Source: Domibacillus indicus (GTDB taxonomy: Bacteria > Bacillota > Bacilli > Bacillales > Domibacillaceae). From it: a stretch of DNA of 64,000 nt. Below are positions 8,759 through 17,633 of the stretch, one piece after another. Numbering within the stretch: position 1 is the stretch's first letter; each line of letters starts with the position of its first letter. A program made the translations under genes and the position numbers. The DNA is taken from assembly GCF_000970685.1 (NCBI RefSeq), contig NZ_LAJB01000009.1:1-64000 (forward strand). The letters are read 5' to 3'. Under the pieces are notes generated by a model that was not told where the DNA came from, did no database searches, and worked only from the letters and a program-made list of their open reading frames with translations.

Positions 8759-9457
8759 ATGTCAAACGTCCCACTTATTTACAATAAAACAATGAAATGC
8801 TCTCATTGCCAGCAATCCTTCAATACGACAAAAGTTCGAAAGAGTACGATCAAAACAGCCGGACAGGATACGGATTTAAAGCCCATTTATGAAGCCGGAC
8901 AGGTTAATCCCCTTTTTTACAATGTTCATGTCTGCTTTCATTGCGGATATTCGTTTACAGAGGATTTTACCCCTTATTTTGCGCCCGGAACAGCAGAAGT
9001 GCTTAAAGCGTCTGTTTCCGATCACTGGGTTAATCAGGATTTCAGCGGAGAACGTTCGCCTTCGCAGGCCATAAAAAGCTACAAGCTGGCTCTTTATTCA
9101 GGTGTGTTAAAAAAAGAAAAACATTTAACACTGGCCGGGCTTGCTCTGCGGACGGCATGGATTTACAGAGACCTGGGCCGCAAAAAAGAAGAAAAGCGTT
9201 TTTTATCCATCGCGGTTCGTGAATATGAGGAAGCATTCTCGCTGGAAGATGTAGCCGAAAAAATGTCAGAAATTAAAGTACTTTATTTGCTTGGGGAGTT
9301 AAACCGTAAACTGGGAAGAAACGATAAAGCGGTTTCCTATTTTTCAAAAGTAATTGAGCGCCAGCGAAATTCAAATGAAAAGCAAATAATTGAAATGGCC
9401 CGCGACCGCTGGCATGAACTGCGGGACGGGGCTGGAATAGAAGAAGAATCCGTTTAA
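8759..9457 (+). CDS. DUF2225 zinc-ribbon protein
   Basis: A 232-residue protein with an N-terminal zinc-ribbon-like part (CSHC near residue 14 and CFHCGYSF near 60), a basic linker, and a C-terminal all-helical part with TPR-like helices (LGRKKEEKRFLSIAVREYEEAF and LGRNDKAVSYFSKVIERQ type repeats). This is the arrangement of the DUF2225 family found across Firmicutes, with no established function. TPR-like helices suggest a protein-protein adaptor role, which is inference. AAGGAGG lies 7 bases before the ATG. It is convergent with yuzB across a shared terminator. Confidence 0.8.
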   Translation: MSNVPLIYNKTMKCSHCQQSFNTTKVRKSTIKTAGQDTDLKPIYEAGQVNPLFYNVHVCFHCGYSFTEDFTPYFAPGTAEVLKASVSDHWVNQDFSGERSPSQAIKSYKLALYSGVLKKEKHLTLAGLALRTAWIYRDLGRKKEEKRFLSIAVREYEEAFSLEDVAEKMSEIKVLYLLGELNRKLGRNDKAVSYFSKVIERQRNSNEKQIIEMARDRWHELRDGAGIEEESV

Positions 9458-9490
9458 AAAACCGGGTGTCCTGCAGGGCGCCCGGTTTTA
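9456..9490. terminator. Bidirectional terminator between DUF2225 gene and yuzB
   Basis: AACCGGG (9460-9466) pairs with CCCGGTT (9481-9487), with an inner CCTGCAGG-type pairing. A run on the left and T run on the right. Only 38 bases separate the two convergent genes. Confidence 0.75.
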
Positions 9491-9495
9491 GTGGT

Positions 9496-9732
9496 TTAAA
9501 ACAGCCATGTTTCGTCTATAAAAGTATATATATTAGACACAAGCTCTTCCGGCGTTGCTCCGCTGACAACTTCACCATTTACAAGAGCAAACGGCGAATC
9601 GGAACAGCGCGTGCAGTAGCTGAGGCAGCCGTATTCGATAACATCAAGGTTAGGGTCCTGTTCAAGCTTTTCAAATGCTGATTGTGATCCGCTGGCTAAA
9701 TTACTGACACAAAATTCTATAATCGGCTTCAT
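9496..9732 (-). CDS. yuzB: DUF1450 protein YuzB
   Basis: A 78-residue cytoplasmic protein of the YuzB/UPF0349 (DUF1450) family. It has cysteines at residue 8 ([10 protein letters not shown]) and in [10 protein letters not shown] near 34-42, giving a CX3CX2C pattern that could bind metal or a cluster in a thioredoxin/ferredoxin-like fold; that binding is inference. It starts at an ATG behind a GGTGAGGTG site and stands alone, between the convergent DUF2225 gene and the divergent yutJ. Function unknown. Confidence 0.85.
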   Translation of the reverse strand: MKPIIEFCVSNLASGSQSAFEKLEQDPNLDVIEYGCLSYCTRCSDSPFALVNGEVVSGATPEELVSNIYTFIDETWLF

Positions 9733-9892
9733 TTCTTTTTCACCTCACCCGTTTATTGTACTACCAATCCAGCACAGAAAAAAGCGGGAAGTTTTCCTGA
9801 TCCGTGTTGTATAATAAGGGCATTTTCGCTATACTCGGATATGAATAAACAGCTTAACGTACATAAGAATATGAAGCAGAGGAGTTATACAT

Positions 9893-10960
9893 ATGAAACA
9901 TTTAGTTTTGCTTGGAGGCGGCTATGGCAATATGCGCATTCTGCTAAGGCTGCTGCCCAATCATCTGCCGGATGATGTACAAATCACACTAGTGGATAAA
10001 GTCCCTTATCACTGCTTGAAAACAGAATATTACGCTCTGGCAGCTGGAACCGCTTCCGATCATGAAGTTCGTGTTTCCTTTCCCGAGCATGAAAAGTTAA
10101 ACATTGTTTATGACGAAATTACCTCCATTAATTTGGAACAAAAAGAAATAGAACTGAAAGCAGGCGGCGCGCTCGCCTATGACGATCTTGTCATCGGGCT
10201 TGGCTGTGAAGATAAGTACCATGGGGTTCCGGGTGCTGCTGAATATACATACAGCATCCAATCTATCCAAAAATCCCGGGCTACCTACGAAAAACTGAAC
10301 AATATGCCTGCTGGTTCAAAAGTCGGCATTGTAGGCGCCGGCCTTTCGGGTATTGAGCTGGCAAGCGAACTTCGCGAGAGCCGTCCTGATCTTGATATCA
10401 AGCTGTTTGACCGCGGGCCGCGTATCTTAAAGGACTTCCCTCAGCGCTTGAGCCGGTATATTGAAAAATGGTTCACCGATCATGGAGTCAAAGTAGTGAG
10501 TGACGCAAATATTACCCGTGTTGAACCGGACCGGATTTATAACCATGAAGACGTTTATGAAATGGACGCGGTTGTATGGACGGCAGGAATTCAGCCGAGC
10601 CAGGTTGTTCGTGAAATGAAGGTTGAAAAAGACCGTTCCGATCGAGTTGTACTGACTCCGCATCATAACCTGCCGGGCAACGAACATGTATATGTAGTGG
10701 GAGACTGCGCAAGCCTGCCTCACGCGCCAAGTGCACAGCTTGCAGAGGAACAGGCAGAGCAGATTGTAGAAGTTCTTCAAAAACGCTGGAGAAATGAGCC
10801 GCTGCCGGAAACAATGCCGGAAATGAAGCTAAAAGGCGTTCTCGGCTCACTCGGCAAAAAGCAGGGCTTCGGCTTTGTAGCCGACCGTGCCATTACTGGA
10901 CGGGTTGCCCGCTTTTTAAAATCAGGCGTCCTCTGGATGTACAAATACCATAATGGATAA
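9893..10960 (+). CDS. yutJ: NADH dehydrogenase-like protein YutJ
   Basis: A 355-residue FAD/NAD(P) oxidoreductase of the NDH-2-like group. FAD motif LLGGGYGN at residues 5-12, NAD motif VGAGLSGIEL near 145, C-terminal FAD motif VVGDCASLPH near 268. It is about 50 residues shorter than YumB at the C-terminus, so the membrane-attachment helix of classical NDH-2 may be missing. Best match is Bacillus YutJ. It stands alone, convergent with gabD. With YumB and YumC it makes three related flavoproteins within 11 kb. The acceptor is not known. Confidence 0.88.
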   Translation: MKHLVLLGGGYGNMRILLRLLPNHLPDDVQITLVDKVPYHCLKTEYYALAAGTASDHEVRVSFPEHEKLNIVYDEITSINLEQKEIELKAGGALAYDDLVIGLGCEDKYHGVPGAAEYTYSIQSIQKSRATYEKLNNMPAGSKVGIVGAGLSGIELASELRESRPDLDIKLFDRGPRILKDFPQRLSRYIEKWFTDHGVKVVSDANITRVEPDRIYNHEDVYEMDAVVWTAGIQPSQVVREMKVEKDRSDRVVLTPHHNLPGNEHVYVVGDCASLPHAPSAQLAEEQAEQIVEVLQKRWRNEPLPETMPEMKLKGVLGSLGKKQGFGFVADRAITGRVARFLKSGVLWMYKYHNG

Positions 10961-10997
10961 ACAGACCTATCCTACTCCAGACAAGAAATAGTGTCTC

Positions 10998-11016
10998 TTA
11001 AGGCGGTATCGCCCTA
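10998..11016. repeat. Fragment of the GGGCGGTAT intergenic repeat
   Basis: TTAAGGCGGTATCGCCCTA, a short palindrome-like remnant of the repeat family seen more fully at 14657, 29788 and 56083. Like those, it sits between convergent genes (yutJ and gabD). Confidence 0.4.
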
Positions 11017-11056
11017 AACGAATAAATGCCGGCCATTACAGCAATGGCGCCATACT

Positions 11057-11098
11057 AAAAAGCAGAAATGTTCTGTATCTGAACATTTCTGCTTTTTC
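11057..11098. terminator. Bidirectional terminator between yutJ and gabD
   Basis: Perfect 13-bp stem (11061-11073/11081-11093), 7-base loop, A4 on the left and T4 on the right. Confidence 0.85.
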
Positions 11099-11113
11099 CT
11101 CTGCTTATTGTGT

Positions 11114-12526
11114 TTAAAGACCGAGCGAAATATATTTCACTTCCAGAAATTCCTCCATGCCATGGTGCCCGCCTTCACGGCCGAGCCCGCTTTCTTTAAA
11201 GCCGCCAAATGGCGCCTGGGCTACAGACGGCAGGCCGTCGTTTAAACCGACAATTCCATATTCAAGCCCTTCACTGATTTCAATCGCTTCTGTAATATCA
11301 TTGGAAAAAACATAAGCAGCAAGGCCGAATGGCGTATTGTTTGCCCGCTCGATCACTTCATCTACTGTTTTGTAGACGGCAATTGGCGCCAGAGGGCCAA
11401 ACGTCTCTTCTACCATGCAGTCCATATCATCCGTAACATTTGTTAAGACGGCAGGCGTAATAAAATTCCCGCTTGCCTCTCCGCCCATCTCGATGACAGC
11501 GCCTTTCTTTTTGGCGTCTTCAAGCTGGCTCTTTACTTTTTCAACTGCATCCGCATCAACAAGCGGCCCGATGTTTACTCCTTCTTCCAGTCCGTTGCCG
11601 ACACGCAGCTGAGCTACTTCCGCTTTGAAGGCTTCCGTAAATTCTTTTTGAAGAGATTCATGCACATAAACACGGTTTGCACAAACACAGGTCTGACCGG
11701 CATTGCGGAATTTCGATCCGATCAGTCCTTTTGCGGCTTTTTGAATGTCGGCATTCTCCGTCACAATAAACGGTGCATGCCCGCCAAGCTCAAGCGATAC
11801 TTTTTTCATTGTATCGGCTGCCTGCTTCATAAGCACTTTGCCAATTTCCGTTGAACCGGTAAATGTCAGCTTCCGTACACGGCTGTCGTCCATCCAGGCG
11901 CCTGCCACAGCTTTTGAATCTCCCGTGACTATATTTAAAACGCCTTTTGGAATTCCCGCTTCATGCGCGAGTTCAACGAGCTTCAAAGCAGTAAGCGGTG
12001 TAGATGAAGCTGGTTTTACAACAGCTGTACAGCCCGATGCGAGGGCTGGGCCGACTTTTCGTGTAATCATCGCCGCTGGAAAATTCCAGGGTGTAATGGC
12101 CGCCACAACGCCGACCGGCTGGCGCGAGACAAACAAACGTTTTTTCGGATCGGAGGCAGGGATGGTTTCACCGTAAATTCGCTTGCCCTCTTCTGCATAC
12201 CAGGAAATAAAGCTGTTTGCATAGTTGACTTCACCAATTGCTTCCTGAAGCGGCTTGCCCTGTTCTTCCGTCATAATGCGCCCTATTTCTTCTTTGTTTT
12301 CTTCAATAAGGGAATGCCATTTCATCAGGAGTCCGGACCGCTCGCCTGCTGTTTTTTTTGCCCATGTTTTAAACGCTTCATAAGCAGCGTCTACAGCTTG
12401 CTTTGCTTCATTTGCGCCGCCTTTTGGGACAGTAGCGAATGCTTCATCAGTTGCCGGATTTACAATGGTTATTTTTTCATCTCCTGCAACCCACTGGCCG
12501 TTTATGTACATTTTCCATTCTTTCAA
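11114..12526 (-). CDS. gabD: NAD(P)-dependent succinate-semialdehyde dehydrogenase
   Basis: A 470-residue aldehyde dehydrogenase, cytoplasmic, oxidising succinate semialdehyde to succinate (the GABA route into the citric acid cycle). The signature pieces are present: ITPWNFPAAMITRK near residue 145, GSTEIGK near 225, the catalytic glutamate in LELGGHAPFIV near 248 and the catalytic cysteine in GQTCVCANR near 282. Start is TTG at 12526, supported by GGAGAGG 5-11 bases before it; the next ATG is five codons in with no site. It is monocistronic. Substrate assignment within the ALDH family rests on overall resemblance to GabD, so related semialdehydes are possible. Confidence 0.85.
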   Translation of the reverse strand: MKEWKMYINGQWVAGDEKITIVNPATDEAFATVPKGGANEAKQAVDAAYEAFKTWAKKTAGERSGLLMKWHSLIEENKEEIGRIMTEEQGKPLQEAIGEVNYANSFISWYAEEGKRIYGETIPASDPKKRLFVSRQPVGVVAAITPWNFPAAMITRKVGPALASGCTAVVKPASSTPLTALKLVELAHEAGIPKGVLNIVTGDSKAVAGAWMDDSRVRKLTFTGSTEIGKVLMKQAADTMKKVSLELGGHAPFIVTENADIQKAAKGLIGSKFRNAGQTCVCANRVYVHESLQKEFTEAFKAEVAQLRVGNGLEEGVNIGPLVDADAVEKVKSQLEDAKKKGAVIEMGGEASGNFITPAVLTNVTDDMDCMVEETFGPLAPIAVYKTVDEVIERANNTPFGLAAYVFSNDITEAIEISEGLEYGIVGLNDGLPSVAQAPFGGFKESGLGREGGHHGMEEFLEVKYISLGL

Positions 12527-12718
12527 AGAAATCCTCTCCTTTTTAATCCACTCAGTATTTTATTGCCTCCGCTTTTGTTTTTAAACACAATTCTTTTCAT
12601 TTCTCGTTCTTGTGCTGAGAATAATACGCTTGATTTTGCCTTTCGTAACAGGAGAAATTGCATTTTCAATTTAAAATCATTATAATATATGTATGGAATC
12701 GAAAGGAGCCGATGATTC

Positions 12719-12961
12719 ATGCAAACACAAGAACAAGAAATGTTCAGTGACGTCCAGGAAGTACTTGATAAATTACGCCCATTCCTGCTTCGTGACGGCG
12801 GCGACTGTGAACTCGTTGATGTTGAAGACGGGATTGTAAAACTTCGCCTGCTCGGCGCGTGCGGCAGCTGCCCTAGTTCGACGATTACACTAAAAGCAGG
12901 AATTGAGCGCGCATTGCTCGAAGAAGTTCCTGGCGTTGTTGAAGTGGAACAGGTATTTTAA
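12719..12961 (+). CDS. yutI: Nfu-type iron-sulfur scaffold/carrier (NifU C-terminal domain) YutI
   Basis: An 80-residue protein consisting only of the NifU C-terminal domain, which holds or transfers iron-sulfur clusters through the CxxC motif seen here as ACGSCPSS near residue 47. The length is usual for the Bacillus protein. AAAGGAGC lies about 9 bases before the ATG. It is convergent with the 2-hydroxyacid dehydrogenase across a terminator. It works with the SufU/SufBCD system and YutM. Confidence 0.92.
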   Translation: MQTQEQEMFSDVQEVLDKLRPFLLRDGGDCELVDVEDGIVKLRLLGACGSCPSSTITLKAGIERALLEEVPGVVEVEQVF

Positions 12962-12963
12962 TG

Positions 12964-13002
12964 AAAAAGAGCTGATCCTGCTGACAGGATCGGCTCTTTT
13001 TT
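12964..13002. terminator. Bidirectional terminator after yutI
   Basis: 12-bp stem with one wobble/mismatch position (12969-12980/12985-12996), loop CTGA, A run on the left and T6 on the right. Confidence 0.85.
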
Positions 13003-13007
13003 CATAT

Positions 13008-13988
13008 TTAAAACTGCAGAACGTCTTTATTGACGAGCGTTTTAGGCGGTCGCTGATCGAATACGGCCTCAATATTATCACAGCACGTTTCCATCATGGC
13101 CAGCCTTGTTTCTCTGGATGCACTGCCGATATGCGGAAGTGCCACTACATTTTTCATTGTTAAAAATGGATGATCCGCCCCAATAGGCTCTTTATCGAAC
13201 ACATCAAGACCCGCCGCCGCAATATCACCGGCTTCAAGCGCGTCAATCAGCGCCTGCTCGTTAATGATCGGTCCGCGGCTTGCGTTAATAAAAATCGCTT
13301 CTTTTTTCATTTTTTGAAAGTGCTTCCGCTGAAACATTCCACGTGTATCGTCATTTAAAGGAGCCAGGCAGATCACGAAATCTGATTCCTGCAGCAGCGC
13401 ATCAAAGCTTCGGTATTGGGCTCCAAGCATTTCTTCCGCCACTTCATGCCGCTTTCGGTTGTGATAAAGAATTTCCATATCAAAGCCCGCTGCCCGTTTT
13501 GCTACAGCTGTTCCGATTTTGCCCATTCCAACAATGCCGATTTTTTTATGATGCACATCTGTTCCAACAAGCATCATAGGCGCCCAGCTTGTCCATTTCC
13601 CCTCTTTTACGAATTCAGATGCTTCTGTCATGCGGCGGGCCGTGGCTAAAAGAAGGGCAAAAGCCAGGTCTGCTGTTGTATCGGTTAAAACATCGGGTGT
13701 ATTGCAAATGGCCACTCCATGGCGGCTGGCAGCCTCGAGATCAATATTATCAAACCCGACAGCCATATTGGCCACGACCTTCAGCCGGCCGGCTCGTGAA
13801 AGCAATTCGTTATCAATTACATCAGAAATAACCGTTAACAGCGCATCGGCCACAGCAGCTTTCTCAAGCAGTATTTCTCTTGGAACCGCTTTATCTTCTT
13901 CAGTCCAGGCTTCAACCTGATAAGACGCAGAAAGCCTTGACACAATAGCGTCCGGTACTTTTCTTGTTATATACACAAATGGCTTCAC
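13008..13988 (-). CDS. D-2-hydroxyacid dehydrogenase (glyoxylate/hydroxypyruvate reductase-like)
   Basis: A 326-residue NAD(P)-dependent D-isomer-specific 2-hydroxyacid dehydrogenase. NAD motif GIVGMGKIGTAVAKR near residue 147, catalytic Arg in NASRGP near 230, Glu in DVFDKEP near 260 and His in LPHIGSA near 280, all present. NMAVGFDNID and NTPDVLT match the glyoxylate reductase/GhrB branch (B. subtilis YvcT-like). I prefer the GTG at 13988, whose GGGG site is 8 bases away; another GTG three codons upstream is possible. Divergent from yutG. Likely reduces glyoxylate or hydroxypyruvate; the exact substrate is inferred. Confidence 0.82.
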   Translation of the reverse strand: MKPFVYITRKVPDAIVSRLSASYQVEAWTEEDKAVPREILLEKAAVADALLTVISDVIDNELLSRAGRLKVVANMAVGFDNIDLEAASRHGVAICNTPDVLTDTTADLAFALLLATARRMTEASEFVKEGKWTSWAPMMLVGTDVHHKKIGIVGMGKIGTAVAKRAAGFDMEILYHNRKRHEVAEEMLGAQYRSFDALLQESDFVICLAPLNDDTRGMFQRKHFQKMKKEAIFINASRGPIINEQALIDALEAGDIAAAGLDVFDKEPIGADHPFLTMKNVVALPHIGSASRETRLAMMETCCDNIEAVFDQRPPKTLVNKDVLQF

Positions 13989-14110
13989 ACAGTGCACCCC
14001 GTTTCAGATTATTCCGTCTTATTGTATCATTTTCGACATGAGTATGTCACAATGAAAAAGGGTATGAGAAAAGTGGAAATACATATACTGATAAAAAAGG
14101 TGTGTTGACG

Positions 14111-14617
14111 ATGACCATTGAAGAAAAACCTGTCATGAGTATGTCTGAAAAAACAGCGCGCCGCTGGATCGGTGAGCGCGGCGTAAAAGTAGAGGACATT
14201 GCCGAACTTGTTGTTTATCTGCAAAAGCCCTATCATCCCGATTTAAAGCTTGAGGATGCCATGGAGCATGTTGAAGCAGTGCTTCGCAAGCGGGAAGTGC
14301 AAAATGCGGTTTTAACCGGTATCCAGCTCGATATGCTGGCGGAAAAAAAACAGCTTGAAGAACCGCTGCTGTCCATTATTCAAACAGATGAAGGGCTTTA
14401 TGGGCTCGATGAAACCATTGCAACAGCGATTATAAACGTTTACGGAACAATCGGGCTTACAAGCTACGGCTATATCGATAAACAAAAGCCGGGTATTCTG
14501 CAGTTCTTAAATGACAAATCCACCGGCCAGGTCCATACTTTTTTAGATGATATTGTCGGCGCTATTGCCGCAGCGGCTGCAAGCCGTCTTGCCCACCGCG
14601 CCGCGCATACAGAATAA
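14111..14617 (+). CDS. yutG: Phosphatidylglycerophosphatase A-related protein YutG
   Basis: A 168-residue protein of the PgpA-related YutG family. It lacks the several hydrophobic helices of enterobacterial PgpA except a C-terminal segment near residues 125-160, and keeps the acidic LDETIATAI and FLDDIVGAIAA motifs that correspond to the metal-binding aspartates. The proposed role is dephosphorylation of phosphatidylglycerophosphate or a related substrate; it is not proven for the Bacillus form. The ATG at 14111 has AAGGTGTG before it; upstream GTG and TTG codons in frame are less well placed. Convergent with the Rieske oxidoreductase gene. Confidence 0.75.
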   Translation: MTIEEKPVMSMSEKTARRWIGERGVKVEDIAELVVYLQKPYHPDLKLEDAMEHVEAVLRKREVQNAVLTGIQLDMLAEKKQLEEPLLSIIQTDEGLYGLDETIATAIINVYGTIGLTSYGYIDKQKPGILQFLNDKSTGQVHTFLDDIVGAIAAAAASRLAHRAAHTE

Positions 14618-14620
14618 CAA

Positions 14621-14654
14621 AACAGGCTGCTTTGTAAAGGCAGCCTGTTTTTTA
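14621..14654 (+). terminator. Terminator of yutG
   Basis: Perfect 10-bp stem (14621-14630/14640-14649) followed by TTTTTATTTA. The left arm, AACAAAACAGGCTGC, recurs inverted at 14780-14794 next to the opposite gene, so the two gene ends form a larger inverted repeat. Confidence 0.8.
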
Positions 14655-14656
14655 TT

Positions 14657-14737
14657 TAGGGCGGTATATCCAATGCCAGGGTCGGCCGCCCCTAACGTAC
14701 AGAAAACCGCCCTAAATTTCGAAATACCGCCCCAAAT
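14657..14737 (-). repeat. GGGCGGTAT intergenic repeat, copy B
   Basis: 81-bp element. On the minus strand it reads GGGGCGGTAT, then AGGGCGGTTTTC, then AGGGGCGG, then CCTGGCATTGGATATACCGCCC, collinear with copy C at 29788-29894. It lies between the convergent yutG and Rieske oxidoreductase genes. Confidence 0.65.
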
Positions 14738-14796
14738 GGACAGTTTTTTCTCTGGCCGGGGCTGATTCACCAATAAGCTTGATGCAGCCTGTTTTG

Positions 14797-16302
14797 TTAT
14801 CGCTTCTCAAGCGGCTTAATGGCCGGGCCTTCAAGCACTTTTCCATCATACGAAAATCTTGAGCCGTGGCATGGGCAGTCCCACGACCGTTCCGCGTCAT
14901 TCCAGGTTGTTTCGCAGCCCATATGCGTGCAGGTAATATCAACCAGGTGGCAGTGCCCTGTTTCATCTTTATAAGCCCCTGTTTTCTTTCCATCAACCTC
15001 TACAACGCCGCCTTCTCCGGGCAGCAAAGCATCTACAGTAATCGACGGTCTTTTTAATTTTCCGCTGACCAGATCTTTGGCGACTTTTGCGTTTTGGGCC
15101 ACAAATGTTTTTATATCTGCCGGTTTCATCTTCTCCCGCTTTGGATCATACAGCTCTTTATACCGGCTGTCTCCTTTTACAATCAAATCGGTAATCAGAT
15201 TCGCAGCAACGGTTCCGCCCGTCATGCCCCATTTCGCATAGCCGGTTGCTACATATAAATTGTCATGATTTCGCCCGATATACGGGACACGGTCAAGGGT
15301 GATCAAATCCTGCGCCGACCACCGGTAACGAATTTCTTTCGCACCGAAATATTGTTCCGCAAATTCAGCCAGCTCCTCAAAATGGCGGATTGTTTCCTGC
15401 TTGCTGTTGCCGGCCGGATGATTTTCACCGCCAATAATAAGAAGCTGTTCGCCGTTTTCCATTGTTGCATAGCGGACAGACCGGGAAGGCTTATCCTCAC
15501 TTATATACATACCTGCTTTCAGCGGATGTTCGCTTTTAACGCCAATTGCATAGGATCGTTCAGGGTGAAGTTTGGCGAAGTAAGCCCCATCAAAATCGTT
15601 AAATGGAAAATGCGAAGCAACCACAATATGTTCGCCGATCAATTTATATCCGTCTGTTGTTTTCACAGCATTCCCATCAACCGCTTCTGCTCTCGTTCCT
15701 TCAAAAATCTGCACGCGGCCTGCCATATCCTGCACAAGCGCCTCTAAAAATTTCACCGGGTGGAATTGCGCCTGGTTTCGCATCACCAGTGCTTCCTCTA
15801 CCTGAAACGGCAAATTCATTTGAGCGGCATCTCCGGCCAGGCCGCCGTTGATGCCGAGCTTTTCATACGCCTTAAGCTCTTTTTCAAGCATCGGTCTCAT
15901 TTCACCGGTCGTAATATACACATAAGCATCCTGCGGAGTAAAATCACATTCAATGTTCAGTTCATCCACCGTTTGTTTTAAAAAGGCAATCGCTTCTTCA
16001 TTGGCTTCATAATAAAGCCTCGCTTTTTCTTCCCCAAAAGTCCGAATGAGCTTGTCATAAATTAAGCTGTGCTGGGCGGTCACCTTGGCCGTTGTAAAAC
16101 CGGTTGTCCCATCCGTTAAACGGCCTGCCTCAATAAGGGCAACCTGCTTTCCTTCTTTCGACAGTTTCCAGGCGGTTAAAATTCCGGTAATCCCTCCGCC
16201 GACAATAACAGCGTCTGCTGTTATGTTTTCTTGCAGGGGCGGAAACGCAAGTGGTGCTTCATGATCTTTCCAGTAGGATATTGATTCATTTGGAATTCGC
16301 AT
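14797..16302 (-). CDS. yhfW: FAD-dependent oxidoreductase with C-terminal Rieske domain (YhfW-like)
   Basis: A 501-residue fusion: an N-terminal DAO-type FAD oxidoreductase (VIVGGGITGILTAWKL near residue 32; ATGYAKWGMTGG near 350) and a C-terminal Rieske [2Fe-2S] domain with CTHMGC and CPCHGSRF supplying the two Cys and two His ligands. The family may oxidise an amine or carry electrons from a flavin to the cluster; the substrate is unknown. The start at 16302 has AGGGAGG 6 bases before it; longer in-frame starts lie upstream of this site and are unlikely. A client for the iron-sulfur machinery in this window. Monocistronic. Confidence 0.88.
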   Translation of the reverse strand: MRIPNESISYWKDHEAPLAFPPLQENITADAVIVGGGITGILTAWKLSKEGKQVALIEAGRLTDGTTGFTTAKVTAQHSLIYDKLIRTFGEEKARLYYEANEEAIAFLKQTVDELNIECDFTPQDAYVYITTGEMRPMLEKELKAYEKLGINGGLAGDAAQMNLPFQVEEALVMRNQAQFHPVKFLEALVQDMAGRVQIFEGTRAEAVDGNAVKTTDGYKLIGEHIVVASHFPFNDFDGAYFAKLHPERSYAIGVKSEHPLKAGMYISEDKPSRSVRYATMENGEQLLIIGGENHPAGNSKQETIRHFEELAEFAEQYFGAKEIRYRWSAQDLITLDRVPYIGRNHDNLYVATGYAKWGMTGGTVAANLITDLIVKGDSRYKELYDPKREKMKPADIKTFVAQNAKVAKDLVSGKLKRPSITVDALLPGEGGVVEVDGKKTGAYKDETGHCHLVDITCTHMGCETTWNDAERSWDCPCHGSRFSYDGKVLEGPAIKPLEKR

Positions 16303-16360
16303 AATGGCCTCCCTATAAGTAGTCATAACTTTTATATACCCGGGTCCGGCCATTTTTACC

Positions 16361-16392
16361 CAAAAAAAGAAACAGCAATGTGCTGTTTCTTA
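16361..16392 (-). terminator. Terminator overlapping the yutF stop codon
   Basis: Perfect 11-bp stem (16367-16377/16381-16391), 3-base loop, followed on the minus strand by T7. The yutF stop codon (16390-16392) lies at the base of the stem. Confidence 0.8.
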
Positions 16393-17157
16393 AAGCTCCC
16401 ACTCGTTTAAATTGTTTCTTGTATGTGTCGGCTGGATTTCATACCGCTCCAAAAATTCCGGCCGGGTTACGCCTGTGAACACAAGCAGCGTATCGATCCC
16501 AATGTTTATCCCCGCCCGGATATCTGTATCGTAGTAGTCCCCAATCATCACTGTTTCTTCTTTCGACGTTCCCAGCACTTCAAGCGCCTGTTCCATAATA
16601 ATCGGCTCCGGTTTGCCGATAAAGAGCGGCTGCGTTTCCGTTGAAACAGATACAACAGACGTAAGGGAGCCATTCCCCGGCAGGAGACCCCGTTCTGACG
16701 GGATGGCAATGTCACCGTTTGTCGAGATAAAACGGGCGCCGTTCCGCACAGCCAGGCAGGCGCCCGCAAGCTTTTCGTATGTAATGCCGCGGTCGATTCC
16801 GGTCACCACATAATCCGGATGCTCATGTGTGACCACTTCCATCCCATATTCTGTGAGCGCATTTAAAATACCGTCTTCTCCAATCACATAAATAGATGCC
16901 CCCGGCTTTTCTTCACGAATAAACTGGGCAGTCGCGCGTGATGTCGTAAATACATTTTCCGGTGTTGTATGGATTCCCATTTTCACAAGCTTATCGGCCA
17001 CCTGCTCGGGCGTCCGGGATGAATTGTTTGTGACAAATAAATAGGGAAGACCTGCTGCATTCAGCCGGTCAATAAATTCAGCCGCTCCCGGAATTACTTG
17101 CGTACCGGCATACATCGTGCCGTCTAAGTCAATTAAATAACCTTTATACCGTGTCAT
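16390..17157 (-). CDS. yutF: HAD-family phosphatase YutF (NagD-like)
   Basis: A 255-residue HAD subclass IIA hydrolase. Motif I DLDGTMY near residue 10, motif II TNNSSRTP near 43, the lysine/GKPEP motif near 177 and the acidic motif GDYYDTDI near 203 are all in place, giving the nucleophilic Asp and Mg site. The group dephosphorylates small sugar or nucleoside phosphates; the in vivo substrate is unknown. The start overlaps the end of yutE by 4 bases (ATGA), so the two are translationally coupled. Confidence 0.9.
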   Translation of the reverse strand: MTRYKGYLIDLDGTMYAGTQVIPGAAEFIDRLNAAGLPYLFVTNNSSRTPEQVADKLVKMGIHTTPENVFTTSRATAQFIREEKPGASIYVIGEDGILNALTEYGMEVVTHEHPDYVVTGIDRGITYEKLAGACLAVRNGARFISTNGDIAIPSERGLLPGNGSLTSVVSVSTETQPLFIGKPEPIIMEQALEVLGTSKEETVMIGDYYDTDIRAGINIGIDTLLVFTGVTRPEFLERYEIQPTHTRNNLNEWEL

Positions 17158-17609
17158 TTTCCTTCTCCTTCTTCTGGTAAAAATGCTGAAACCGGTCCAA
17201 GTTCGTTTTCCAAATACGTGCGGACACGATCTGGAAAGTCCGCCACCTCTTTTTTATTGGCTACCAGGACCGCTGTTAGTTCATCATGTGAAATGGATAC
17301 ATAATCGCGCACCAGCATTTTCCGCAGGCGGATTACATCTTTTAAAGGAGCCGATTGTTCGGGCAAAATGACTTTTTCGTCATCCATAATATCGATGATA
17401 TCCTCATAACTTCCCGGATCGCGCATAATAAAGCCGTCGATCATTGCATTGCCAACATCAATAATGGATTCCACTACTGTGTGGGCAATCCGTTCAAGTG
17501 CCGCTTTTTCAATAGCTGTGCCCCAGGCAGGCTGCGAGTGAAAAAGGTCCAGCTGCTGCTCCATGAAACGGAGTGTTGCTTCCATCTTTTTACGGTCAAT
17601 AAAGTACAC
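17154..17609 (-). CDS. yutE: DUF86/HepT-like protein YutE
   Basis: A 151-residue, all-helical protein of the DUF86 (HEPN-superfamily, HepT-like) family. HepT toxins carry an Rx4-6H RNase motif; here the equivalent region reads RDYVSISHDEL near residue 105, degenerate but with Arg and His kept. No MNT-type nucleotidyltransferase antitoxin gene is adjacent; the partner by position is the HAD phosphatase yutF. The start is GTG at 17609 with GGAAGGA before it. A conserved Bacillus housekeeping pair is more likely than a toxin-antitoxin locus. Confidence 0.85.
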   Translation of the reverse strand: MYFIDRKKMEATLRFMEQQLDLFHSQPAWGTAIEKAALERIAHTVVESIIDVGNAMIDGFIMRDPGSYEDIIDIMDDEKVILPEQSAPLKDVIRLRKMLVRDYVSISHDELTAVLVANKKEVADFPDRVRTYLENELGPVSAFLPEEGEGK

Positions 17610-17633
17610 AGGACATCCTTCCTTTCCGCTCTT

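Noticed and set aside
17154-17609. yutE-yutF considered as a HepT/MNT-type toxin-antitoxin pair
   Set aside because: The HEPN motif is degenerate, the partner is a HAD phosphatase rather than a nucleotidyltransferase, and the pair is a conserved core-genome feature of Bacillus.
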